Source: Amycolatopsis pittospori
GTDB taxonomy: Bacteria; Actinomycetota; Actinomycetes; Mycobacteriales; Pseudonocardiaceae
Length of the DNA stretch: 64,000 nt
Reading direction: 5' to 3'
NCBI RefSeq assembly: GCF_013870525.1
Contig: NZ_JACBXD010000002.1
Span: 1-64,000 of the forward strand
In this document: piece after piece, positions 53,818 to 60,588 of the stretch
Position numbering within the stretch: the stretch's first letter is position 1
Layout of the letters: each line of letters begins with the position of its first letter
Translations under genes and position numbers: made by a program
The notes under the pieces: model-generated
Databases searched by the model: none
What the model was told of the DNA's origin: nothing
Seen by the model: only the letters and a program-made list of their open reading frames with translations

Positions 53818-54571
53818 GCCTGCTCACCTCCAAGGCGATGGCGACGGCCGCGCCCCAGGCGGCGACCGTCCAGCGAAGCGCGACCGGCGAAACCCGCCGA
53901 GCCGCCAGGACACCGAGCCGGCCGCCGGCCAGTCCGGTCGCGGCCAGTACCGCGACCGGACCCCACGACACAGAGGTGAACACCGCGAAGGCGACGGCCG
54001 AGACCGCGCCGACGATCAGGGACAGCACGCCTTTGAGGGCGTTGAGCCGCTGCGTGGAGTCGTCGAGGACGAGCCCGAGCACGGCGAGCATGACGATGCC
54101 CAGCCCCGCGACGAAGAACCCTCCGTAGAACGCCACCACGAACTGCGCCGAAAGCATCCCGGCCCGGCCGGGCGCTCCGGTGCGGCGTCGAGCCGTCCAG
54201 GCGGCGATCCACGGTTGAGCCGCGAGCAGTACAGCAGCTGTCAGCAGCAACAACGGTGCCGCGGCTTGGAAAACCGCCGTACTCACCGCCAGCAGGGTCA
54301 CCGCTCCCCCGGCCGCGCCGGCGACGCTCACGAGGGTGAGCCGGCCGATCCTCGGCCCTTGACCGGCGAGCTCACGCCGGTACCCGATCGAACCACCGAG
54401 GTAGCCGGGGACGGCGGCGACCGAGTTGGTGACGTTCGCGGTGACGGGCGGGATCCCCATCGCCAGCAGCGCGGGAAACGAGATCATCGAACCGCCGCCG
54501 GCCACCGCGTTCACCGCACCGGCGAGCAGTCCGACCACGGCCAGCACGACCCATTCCCAAGACGTGTGCAC
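53807..54571 (-). CDS. TSUP (TauE/SafE) family membrane transporter
   Basis: 254 residues with 7-8 helices; the opening WVVLAVVGLLAGAVNAVAGGGSMISFPALLAMGIPPVTANVTNSVA is the TSUP signature. These move sulfite, organosulfonates or small acids. First gene of the operon; GTG start after gaaggaggtgagg. The 20-bp palindromic GntR operator lies directly upstream. Confidence 0.9.
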   Translation of the reverse strand: MHTSWEWVVLAVVGLLAGAVNAVAGGGSMISFPALLAMGIPPVTANVTNSVAAVPGYLGGSIGYRRELAGQGPRIGRLTLVSVAGAAGGAVTLLAVSTAVFQAAAPLLLLTAAVLLAAQPWIAAWTARRRTGAPGRAGMLSAQFVVAFYGGFFVAGLGIVMLAVLGLVLDDSTQRLNALKGVLSLIVGAVSAVAFAVFTSVSWGPVAVLAATGLAGGRLGVLAARRVSPVALRWTVAAWGAAVAIALEVSRHVA

Positions 54572-54602
54572 CCGTCCTCACCTCCTTCGCGACCGCATCA
54601 GT

Positions 54603-54660
54603 ATGCATTGCATGCAATGCATGTCAACAGTGCTCTCGAAGGTTTTGCATGCACTGTATG
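54603..54660. promoter_or_regulatory. GntR operators between TSUP operon and gntR
   Basis: atgcattgca/tgcaatgcat (54603-54622) is a perfect 20-bp palindrome. A second site has TGCATGCA at 54646-54653 and an imperfect GCATgcactgtATGC. The gap separates the divergent operon and its GntR gene; two sites fit reciprocal control. Confidence 0.7.
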
Positions 54661-54668
54661 CTGGCATC

Positions 54669-55334
54669 GTGAGAACACGTGACGGAGCGTCGAGCAGCGC
54701 TGACGAGGTGTACACCGCCCTGCGCGGTCGCTTCGCCAACGGAGACCTGGCTCCCGGCGAGCGCCTTACCGAGGCCGCTCTCGCGCAGGAACTGGGAGTG
54801 AGCCGGACCCCCGTGCGGGAGGCACTCGGGCGGCTTCAAACCGATGGCCTGGTCGTCCCCGCTGCGCGCGGCGTCGCTGTGGCCGCGCTGAGCAGCGAGG
54901 AAATCGAACAGATCTACGAACTGCGCGCGACACTGGAGGGACTAGCGGCGGCGCACGCGGCGCGCACGCAGGCAGCCGGGCTCGTCGCGCCCGCTGTGCT
55001 CCGCGCTCTCCAAGAAGCCGCCGACGAGGTCGAGCGAGCCGTCGACGACGGTGACGCGAAACGATGCGCGCGAGCGAACATGGGCTTCCACCGGGCTTTC
55101 GGCGACATATCGCGGAACCCGTTCCTCGGAGACGCGCTGCATCGGGTCTGGGACCGGATCGCGGTCTCGACCGTGTCCAACCTGTCCGACGGCCACTGGG
55201 CGAAAACCGTGCTCAGCCAACACCAGGACATCTGCAAGGCCATCGTCGCGGGCGACGAAGACGCCGCCCGCACGGCCGCGGAGGAACACGTCCGCGCCGC
55301 GATGCGGACCTACCGCGCCGCCCACCGCGTTTAG
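54669..55334 (+). CDS. GntR-family (FCD) transcriptional regulator
   Basis: 221 residues: winged helix (ADEVYTALRGRFANGDLAPGERLTEAALAQELGVSRTPVREALGRLQTDGLV) and FCD domain with the metal-site helix ANMGFHRAFGDISRNP. GTG start 54669. Divergent from the TSUP/amidohydrolase/MFS/FAH/PuuE operon and almost certainly its regulator. Its stop codon lies in the loop of its terminator hairpin. Confidence 0.92.
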   Translation: MRTRDGASSSADEVYTALRGRFANGDLAPGERLTEAALAQELGVSRTPVREALGRLQTDGLVVPAARGVAVAALSSEEIEQIYELRATLEGLAAAHAARTQAAGLVAPAVLRALQEAADEVERAVDDGDAKRCARANMGFHRAFGDISRNPFLGDALHRVWDRIAVSTVSNLSDGHWAKTVLSQHQDICKAIVAGDEDAARTAAEEHVRAAMRTYRAAHRV

Positions 55335-55357
55335 AGGACTGAACGCGGTGGGCGGCG
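55316..55357 (+). terminator. terminator overlapping the gntR stop codon
   Basis: Perfect 16-bp arms (55316-55331 and 55342-55357). The 10-base loop holds the TAG stop (55332-55334), and the core TTTAGAGGACT matches the palindrome at 25362-25383. Confidence 0.7.
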
Positions 55358-55453
55358 TGTGGTCGGCGCGAGGAGAGGGAGAGAACTAGATTCCAGTGAC
55401 AGTGGTAGAAGGAAGCTCTCTCATTGCCTCGCAGGTACAGCCTACGGGCGCGG

Positions 55454-57631
55454 TCACCGGGGGATCAACTGATTTAACCGCCCCGGACCGACCACTGTGG
55501 ACTCTTCCGGCAGGTTCGACGGCAGCTCCGGGCCGAGGAACGTCACCGGCCCGTCCACCCGCAGGCCCGGCTCCCACAGGGTGATCGTGGTTCCGTTGCC
55601 GCGCAAGAGGTCCACCAGATATCCGAGGGTGAGATACTCGCGCTCCAGCACGCCGCGGGCCAGCAGCCCGGTCGACACGCGGTTGCCCTCGACCTGGTTG
55701 AAAGCCGGCCTCCCGGACAGGTACAGATGCGTCCAGGTCGCCGTCCACGTGCCGTCCTCGCCCCGGCCGAACATGACCGGCAGGGCGACACGGCCCTTTC
55801 CGCGCATGTCCGAACGGCTCCGGACGGTGCGGGCCTCGAAAGGCGCACCGGCCTGGAGGCCGTCACGGGTCATCCAGCCGAACATCGACTCGGCGACGTC
55901 GTCGAAACCCTCCCCGGAGTAGACGTTGACCTGCGGCACCACATACGTGGCCTCGACCTGGTCCAGCCGGAGGTCGACGAACTCGGTCGCGCCGTCCGCC
56001 GCGTCGGTGATGTCGCCGGAGTACACCGCGCCTCCACCTCGGTAGTTCGTCCACGACACCTGCCCGACGTAGCGGAACTCGTCGTCCAGCAGTAGTGCGG
56101 ACAGGTCGAAGTCGGTGCTCTCGCGCGTCTGCCGCCAGTAGGTGAAGAACCTCAGCAGTTCGCCGTCCACCCGGCTTCGCGACCCGCGCGGGAGCACGGC
56201 GAACCCCGCCTCCCCCGCCTTGCCTGACAGCGGCAAAGCCATGGCCAGCACGGCCGGGTCGACCACCAGGTGTTCGTAGGCGGGCAACCGGGAAGCCAGT
56301 TCGGCGTCGATCAACGCGTTCGCTCGCGCGACGACGTCGTCCGGCAAGGGCGGTCGTGTGTCCGGCGTGACCCAGGCACGACGGGAGCGGGTGGTGAACA
56401 CGCGCGCGCTGTCGGGATCGACGCGGTTCGCCAGGTGCTCGCGCACCGAGCACAGCACGCGGCCGGACACCGAACCCAGGATCTCCCCCATCGCCTCGAT
56501 GACCTCACGGGCGTCGTCGGCGGTTCCGGTTTCACGCAGCAGGCGGTCCAGCGACCGCATCAGCATTCCGGGCGCGGCCGTGAGGACGCGCGCCGCGCCG
56601 ACGACGTCGTTCTCGGCGAAGGCCGATTCCGCCCGCGCCGCCAACGTTCGCACCTTCCGTTCGCCGCGCGCGACCGCGAAAACCTCGCCCGCGTTCGGGA
56701 ATCCCGGGTATTCGTGCGGATGCAGACCTTCGCCGAGGCGCTTGAACCGCCGGGCGAACCGGTTGACGTCACCGAGCTTGCCGGCGTTGCCCGCCACGAC
56801 CGCGTCCAGCGCGGTGATCAGGGCACGCCGCTCGCGTCGCGTGAAGTTCCGGAACCGGGTCGGCTCGGCCAGTGTCACGTCGCCGCCACTGGCCTGGCAC
56901 GCGGTCCGCAGCACGTCGAGAACCGTGTCGACGGCGAGCAACGGCCGCCCGGCCGCGAGTCGCGCGGCGTTGAGCACGGCGCGGTTCTCTCGCACCGGCA
57001 CCTCGTCGAGATCGACGTCGAGGCATTCGGCTGCGAGTTCGGCGAGCAGCTGGAGGTCGGCCTCGCCCGAAGGCGTGGTCGATCCGGCCAGCGCGCGGTA
57101 CAGGTCGTGGGTCTCCTCCTGCAGCGAGCCGCCCAGCCGCACGATGGTGAGCCGGTCCTTGACCGAGGCGATCAGCTCGTCGTGCGCGGCGAGCAGTTCG
57201 GCGTAGGTGTGCTGGTAGCGGCCGTACCACGGCAGCGTGAGCAGGTCGACCAGCCCGGTGCCGAGCATCGCACGCAGTTCGGCCTTGGACGGCTTGTGGC
57301 CGCCGCCGTAGTGGACGACAACGGCTTCGCGTAGGCAGCGCACCCAGAACTCGACGGTGTCCGGCACCCCCTGCGGGAAACGCAGGAAGTACGCGTTGTG
57401 CTCGACGTGGTCGCCGACCAGCGCGCGGACGGCCTCGATGACGTCGGTGGCCAGGTCCATCGCGGTGCCCGGTTCCAGTCCGGACACATGCTCCAGGAGC
57501 CGGCTCTCCGCCTTGAATCCGGCGGTGGCGAGGACGGCGTCCATCTGCCGGGCGACGGCCGCACCGTCACCGGCGGGCGCGCTGCGGCGCGGGACCCGCA
57601 GCGTCTTCTGGATGATCGTCTTCGCGTGCAT
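55454..57631 (-). CDS. TerD-domain protein encoded just downstream of two unusual tRNA genes
   Basis: 725 residues, cytosolic. The C-terminal part (about 540-700) is TerD-like: DFDLSALLLDDEFRYVGQVSWTNYRGGGAVYSGDITDA with the acidic calcium-site residues, then EFVDLRLDQVEATYVVPQVNVYSG. The first ~530 residues are mostly helical and I cannot match them to a known enzyme; the segment NAYFLRFPQGVPDTVEFWVRCL recalls actinobacterial TerD-fusion proteins. ATG 57629-57631, or GTG two codons upstream; no strong ribosome site. The frame stays open back through the tRNA genes, but that extension is tRNA sequence and not protein. TerD proteins belong to stress and conflict-response systems; linkage to tRNA here suggests a role in tRNA damage or translation control (inference). 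Confidence 0.8.
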   Translation of the reverse strand: MHAKTIIQKTLRVPRRSAPAGDGAAVARQMDAVLATAGFKAESRLLEHVSGLEPGTAMDLATDVIEAVRALVGDHVEHNAYFLRFPQGVPDTVEFWVRCLREAVVVHYGGGHKPSKAELRAMLGTGLVDLLTLPWYGRYQHTYAELLAAHDELIASVKDRLTIVRLGGSLQEETHDLYRALAGSTTPSGEADLQLLAELAAECLDVDLDEVPVRENRAVLNAARLAAGRPLLAVDTVLDVLRTACQASGGDVTLAEPTRFRNFTRRERRALITALDAVVAGNAGKLGDVNRFARRFKRLGEGLHPHEYPGFPNAGEVFAVARGERKVRTLAARAESAFAENDVVGAARVLTAAPGMLMRSLDRLLRETGTADDAREVIEAMGEILGSVSGRVLCSVREHLANRVDPDSARVFTTRSRRAWVTPDTRPPLPDDVVARANALIDAELASRLPAYEHLVVDPAVLAMALPLSGKAGEAGFAVLPRGSRSRVDGELLRFFTYWRQTRESTDFDLSALLLDDEFRYVGQVSWTNYRGGGAVYSGDITDAADGATEFVDLRLDQVEATYVVPQVNVYSGEGFDDVAESMFGWMTRDGLQAGAPFEARTVRSRSDMRGKGRVALPVMFGRGEDGTWTATWTHLYLSGRPAFNQVEGNRVSTGLLARGVLEREYLTLGYLVDLLRGNGTTITLWEPGLRVDGPVTFLGPELPSNLPEESTVVGPGRLNQLIPR

Positions 57632-57696
57632 GATCACATTCTGGTGGTCGAAGGGGCATCCGCACAGCGGAGCAGGACGAACAGATCTCGCACCGG

Positions 57697-57769
57697 TGCC
57701 CCCACCAGGATTCGAACCTGGACTGGACGCGTTCTGAGCGCGTTGCCTCTTCCGTTGGGCTACGAGGGC
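57697..57769 (-). tRNA. tRNA with anticodon CAG (Leu codon CUG) but short class I variable loop
   Basis: 73 nt. Acceptor GCCCTCG/TGGGGGC (two G-U pairs), T8 A9, D arm GCCC...AGGC with GG in the loop, anticodon stem ACGCG/CGCGT with loop CTCAGAA (anticodon CAG at 57736-57734, normal U33), variable loop CCAGT of 5 nt, T arm CCAGG-TTCGAAT-CCTGG, discriminator A73. Bacterial leucine tRNAs normally have a long variable arm; this one does not. CCA is not encoded in full. It is the second of two tRNA genes and ends 66 bases before the TerD start codon. Confidence 0.8.
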
Positions 57770-57797
57770 GTCGGCGCCGCGGCGCCGGTGAAACACG

Positions 57798-57871
57798 TGC
57801 GGTTCCGGGGAGTCGAACCCCGACTGTCCTGGTTCTCGACCAGGTGCCTCTGCCAGTTGGGCTAGAACCGC
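57798..57871 (-). tRNA. tRNA with anticodon GAG (Leu codon CUC), C33, short variable loop
   Basis: 74 nt. Acceptor GCGGTTC/GAACCGC (perfect), T8 A9, D arm GCCC...AGGC, anticodon stem CCTGG/CCAGG with loop TCGAGAA (anticodon GAG at 57837-57835). Position 33 is C instead of the near-universal U. Variable loop ACAGT of 5 nt, T arm CGGGG-TTCGACT-CCCCG, discriminator A73. CCA not encoded. It shares its D-arm region with the CAG tRNA 28 bases downstream, including A15 and U48. Strong pairing in all four stems argues it is a maintained RNA rather than a decayed gene. Confidence 0.78.
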
Positions 57872-57964
57872 TTGAATGTCTGCTCCGCTGTGAAGATGTC
57901 AAGGAACTGCGCAGCCCTTTCACCAGGGCGGCATTGATGAATCCGGGGTGCACGAAATGAAGAA

Positions 57965-57996
57965 AGCCGCCCTGATCGGTTTCCCGATGGGCGGCT
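57965..57996 (-). terminator. rho-independent terminator upstream of tRNA pair
   Basis: Arms agccgccc/gggcggct with inner atcgg/ccgat and a tttc loop. On the minus strand the hairpin is followed by tttctt. It separates the small gene at 58019 from the tRNA/TerD unit, which therefore needs its own promoter. Confidence 0.65.
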
Positions 57997-58018
57997 CCCT
58001 CGCGCGAGGTGTGTCACC

Positions 58019-58159
58019 TCACGATGGGGAGCCCAACCTGCCCAGAAGAGCTTGGCTCTTCGAGGAAAGCAGTTCGAGCAGGCCATACGACGAGCGCGGG
58101 CCGAGGGTCGCCGTGGCCGGATACCGGCACCGCGTCCCGCGCTTCCCCGCATTCGTCAT
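58019..58159 (-). CDS. possible small basic protein, 46 residues
   Basis: ATG 58157-58159 preceded by ggggag at good spacing; stop followed by a terminator on the same strand. N-terminal half basic with one Cys, C-terminal half amphipathic (SYGLLELLSSKSQALLGRLG). No family recognised. The close ribosome site and terminator suggest a real short gene; its relation to the tRNA/TerD unit downstream is unknown. Confidence 0.45.
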   Translation of the reverse strand: MTNAGKRGTRCRYPATATLGPRSSYGLLELLSSKSQALLGRLGSPS

Positions 58160-58251
58160 GACCGCTCCCCTGATTGTTCGGTATATGCTTATCCTTGCCC
58201 ACGCCGGAGAACGGCGTCAATCGCATTAAAAGAAATCGTCACCGAAAGCCT

Positions 58252-59088
58252 TCATGCGGCGGTGTGACGGATGACGATGTCGTCGAGTCTCGTACGCGCG
58301 TAGACCTTGACCCGGCTGTCGGACTCGCTCGCGATGTCCTCCGCCGAGAGAGAACTGCGAACGATCCCCTTCGTGCTTTCCGCGTCCACCCAAGCCGCGG
58401 CGCCCGCGCTGATGCCGACCTCGATGCCCCCGGCGGCGTTCACCAGTTCCGCTCGGCCGTTCGACAGGCGACCGACCCGGATCGGGCAGTTCCCCGCCTT
58501 CGCGACCACGCCACTCTCCACGTGGTCGATGTCGAAGCTGCCGCTCGCCCCGGCGAGGTCGACGGCGGAGCGGGCTCGGCCGATCCAGACCTTCCCGGTC
58601 GAGCCCTGGTATCGGACCGCGCCGTCGACCTCGCCGATCCACACGCCGGCGGAACCGCCCTCGATGTCGACGCTCCCGGCGATGTGCCCGATCGCGATCC
58701 GGCCCGTCGCGAGGTTCCCCCGCAGCGTCGCGAGACGGTCGAGCTGGATCTGTCCCGACGCCACGTCGAGCCCACAGTCGCCGAGCCGGCCGTAGGCGTG
58801 CACGTCCGTCCACGCCGTGTTCAGGACCAGCCTGGACCCGACGGGCAGATCGATCGTGATGGCGACAGAGCCGTGCTTACCGCCCGACTTGGTCGTCTTG
58901 ATCGCCAGTTCGCCGTCGGAGAAGGCGACCTTGACGCCCTCGGCCACCTTCACGTCCGCCTTGCTTTCGCCGTCGATCGCCTCGACGCGCACCACCGTGT
59001 CCGGCCGCTCGCTCGCGGCGATCCGGACCCTGGCCCCCGCGGTGGTCAGCGTGACGGTGATAGGCCCCGGCGTCGCGAATACGGTCAT
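58252..59088 (-). CDS. DUF4097-family beta-helix protein
   Basis: 278 residues without signal peptide. Repeating short beta strands: ITIDLPVGSRLVLNTAWTDVHAYGRLGDCGLDVASGQIQLDRLATLRGNLATGRIAIGHIAGSVDIEGGSAGVWIGEVDGAVRYQ-type rungs. This matches the DUF4097 repetitive (adhesin-like) family found widely in actinobacteria, function unknown. aaggagacc precedes the ATG. A small hairpin (58201-58217) follows the gene. Confidence 0.85.
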   Translation of the reverse strand: MTVFATPGPITVTLTTAGARVRIAASERPDTVVRVEAIDGESKADVKVAEGVKVAFSDGELAIKTTKSGGKHGSVAITIDLPVGSRLVLNTAWTDVHAYGRLGDCGLDVASGQIQLDRLATLRGNLATGRIAIGHIAGSVDIEGGSAGVWIGEVDGAVRYQGSTGKVWIGRARSAVDLAGASGSFDIDHVESGVVAKAGNCPIRVGRLSNGRAELVNAAGGIEVGISAGAAAWVDAESTKGIVRSSLSAEDIASESDSRVKVYARTRLDDIVIRHTAA

Positions 59089-59213
59089 GGCGGTCTCCTT
59101 GTCGTACCTGTCCTGGCTGTCGGGATCACGATCACCGACCGGACTGACACGGGCCTGACACGGCGCGGACACCGCTCCGTACGCTGGACGTACGTCCCGG
59201 ACAGGAGGTCGAA

Positions 59214-59882
59214 GTGACCGAGACGACGGTGGCCGAAGTGATGGCCGAACTCGCCACGCTCGAAGACCCGCGCATACGCGCCGTGAACGAGAGTCACGGT
59301 GACGACCACGGGGTGAACCTGGGCAAGTTGCGCGCGCTCGCGAAGCGGCTGAAGACCCAGCAGGAGCTCGCGCTCGGGCTCTGGGAGACCGGGGACACCG
59401 CGGCGAAGCTGCTCGCCATCCTGTGCTGCCGTCCGAAGGCGTTCGGACTCGACGAGCTGGACACCATGGTGCGCCAGTCCGGTTCCCCGAAGGTCCACGA
59501 CTGGCTCGTGAACTACGTGGTGAAGAAGAGCCCGCACGCCGAAGAACTCCGCGTCGCCTGGTCCGCCGATCCGGATCCGGTGGTCGCGAGCGCCGGCTGG
59601 GCGTTGACCACCGAACGCGTGGCGAAGAAGCCCGAAGGCCTCGACCTCACGGCACTGCTCGACGTCATCGAAGCGGAGATGAAGGGCGCCCCCGACCGCC
59701 TGCAGTGGGCGATGAACCACTGCCTGGCCCAGATCGGGATCGAGCACACCGAGCACCGTGACAGGGCGATCGACATCGGTGAGCGCCTGGAAGTCCTCAA
59801 GGACTACCCGACTCCCCCGAATTGCACGTCCCCGTTCGCGCCGATCTGGATCACCGAGCTGGTACGGCGACGGCAGCCCTGA
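59214..59882 (+). CDS. DNA alkylation repair protein (AlkD-like HEAT repeats)
   Basis: 222 residues of the AlkD/AlkC helical-repeat family: RIRAVNESHGDDHGVNLGKLRALAKRLKTQQELALGLWETGDTAAKLLAIL is the characteristic start, followed by VHDWLVNYVVKKSP and MKGAPDRLQWAMNHCLAQIG. AlkD relatives excise N3/N7-alkylpurines. GTG start 59214 after a strong acaggaggt. Divergent from the DUF4097 gene. Confidence 0.87.
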   Translation: MTETTVAEVMAELATLEDPRIRAVNESHGDDHGVNLGKLRALAKRLKTQQELALGLWETGDTAAKLLAILCCRPKAFGLDELDTMVRQSGSPKVHDWLVNYVVKKSPHAEELRVAWSADPDPVVASAGWALTTERVAKKPEGLDLTALLDVIEAEMKGAPDRLQWAMNHCLAQIGIEHTEHRDRAIDIGERLEVLKDYPTPPNCTSPFAPIWITELVRRRQP

Positions 59883-60262
59883 CACCTCGAACATCGACAC
59901 CCCCTGCACGGGGGTCGCAAGTCAGGTTCTCCTGAGGGGCGCTTCGCCGACCTCGTGGCGGGGCGGTCTTGGCGGCGCGGGTCCGGCCCAGACCGCCTGG
60001 CTGAGCGGTGGAGCCCAGCCCTCCTTTACTGTCCATAAAGGACAGATCTCCAGTGGCGGGACGCCTGATTCATGTCGAAATTCACGGTTCTCGACCGGGG
60101 GCGCTAGCGATAAGAAAGCATTGAGAGGTAAGTCGAATGTGGCATGCAGGGATCGGCGGTGCGGCGGCCCCGCCAGTGAGCCTCGACGCCCTCTAGCGTC
60201 CACAAAGGACGTTCCTCTCGACACCAATGACCGTTTTGAGATGTTTGCACCGTTCCGGAAGA

Positions 60263-60312
60263 GGGTCGTGAGTGATAAGGAGGGTTAGAACGACACTTAT
60301 CACTCACGACCC
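60263..60312. repeat. perfect 17-bp inverted repeat in intergenic region
   Basis: gggtcgtgagtgataag (60263-60279) pairs exactly with cttatcactcacgaccc (60296-60312) around a 16-base loop. No T-run on either side; possible terminator, operator or dispersed palindrome. Confidence 0.7.
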
Positions 60313-60491
60313 CCGACATGAACTACATATTTAGGCATGAAAAGGACATTTTTCCCACTAGAGATCGTCCTTTATGGACAGTCAAGGGTTGCCGGACTTC
60401 TGCAACCCCTTCCCAGAACTGGACAAACCGGGCACTCACCCCTACGAAAGTAGGTTACCGCAGGTAAAGTGTTCGTAGTTGTTCAGACTTG

Positions 60492-60521
60492 TTGACTTTC
60501 GAGCATCTTCTCGCAGATAGT
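60492..60521 (+). promoter_or_regulatory. putative promoter of secreted propeller/ricin gene
   Basis: TTGACT (60492-60497), 18-base spacer, GATAGT (60516-60521); predicted start about 60 bases before the GTG. Confidence 0.45.
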
Positions 60522-60588
60522 GGTGCGCGGAGCTGAGAGCTCCAGCCGTAGCTTCCCCGGTTCGACCACGCAAAGGGGCGGATCAGCC

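Larger units (their letters stand above)
57663..57892 (-). repeat. 13-bp perfect inverted repeat bracketing the tRNA pair
   Basis: cacagcggagcag (57663-57675) and its reverse complement ctgctccgctgtg (57880-57892) flank both tRNA genes. In a transcript they would form a basal stem enclosing the pair, like the processing stems of rRNA operons. A GC palindrome (ggcgccgcggcgcc) sits between the two tRNAs. Confidence 0.7.
59883..60588. other. 0.7-kb noncoding region with several inverted repeats
   Basis: No supported gene. Contains ctgtcc-ataaa-ggacag (60029-60045), a related hairpin cgtcc-acaaa-ggacg (60197-60211), and a third in reverse orientation (gtcctttatggac, 60367-60379). The first and third share about 25 flanking bases as inverted repeats. 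It also has a perfect 17-bp stem-loop (60263-60279/60296-60312) and a cccc/gggg hairpin near 59900. The middle is more AT-rich than the surroundings. Confidence 0.6.

Noticed and set aside
57632-57796. N-terminal extension of the TerD protein into the tRNA region
   Set aside because: The frame is open, but the extension translates tRNA sequence (the SNPGGG-type peptide of a T arm); the two cloverleaf RNAs explain this DNA better.
57872-57902. TTGACA (57902-57897, minus strand) as -35 of the tRNA unit
   Set aside because: A 16-18 base spacer would put the transcription start at or inside the mature tRNA and exclude the flanking 13-bp stem; no good -10 box follows.
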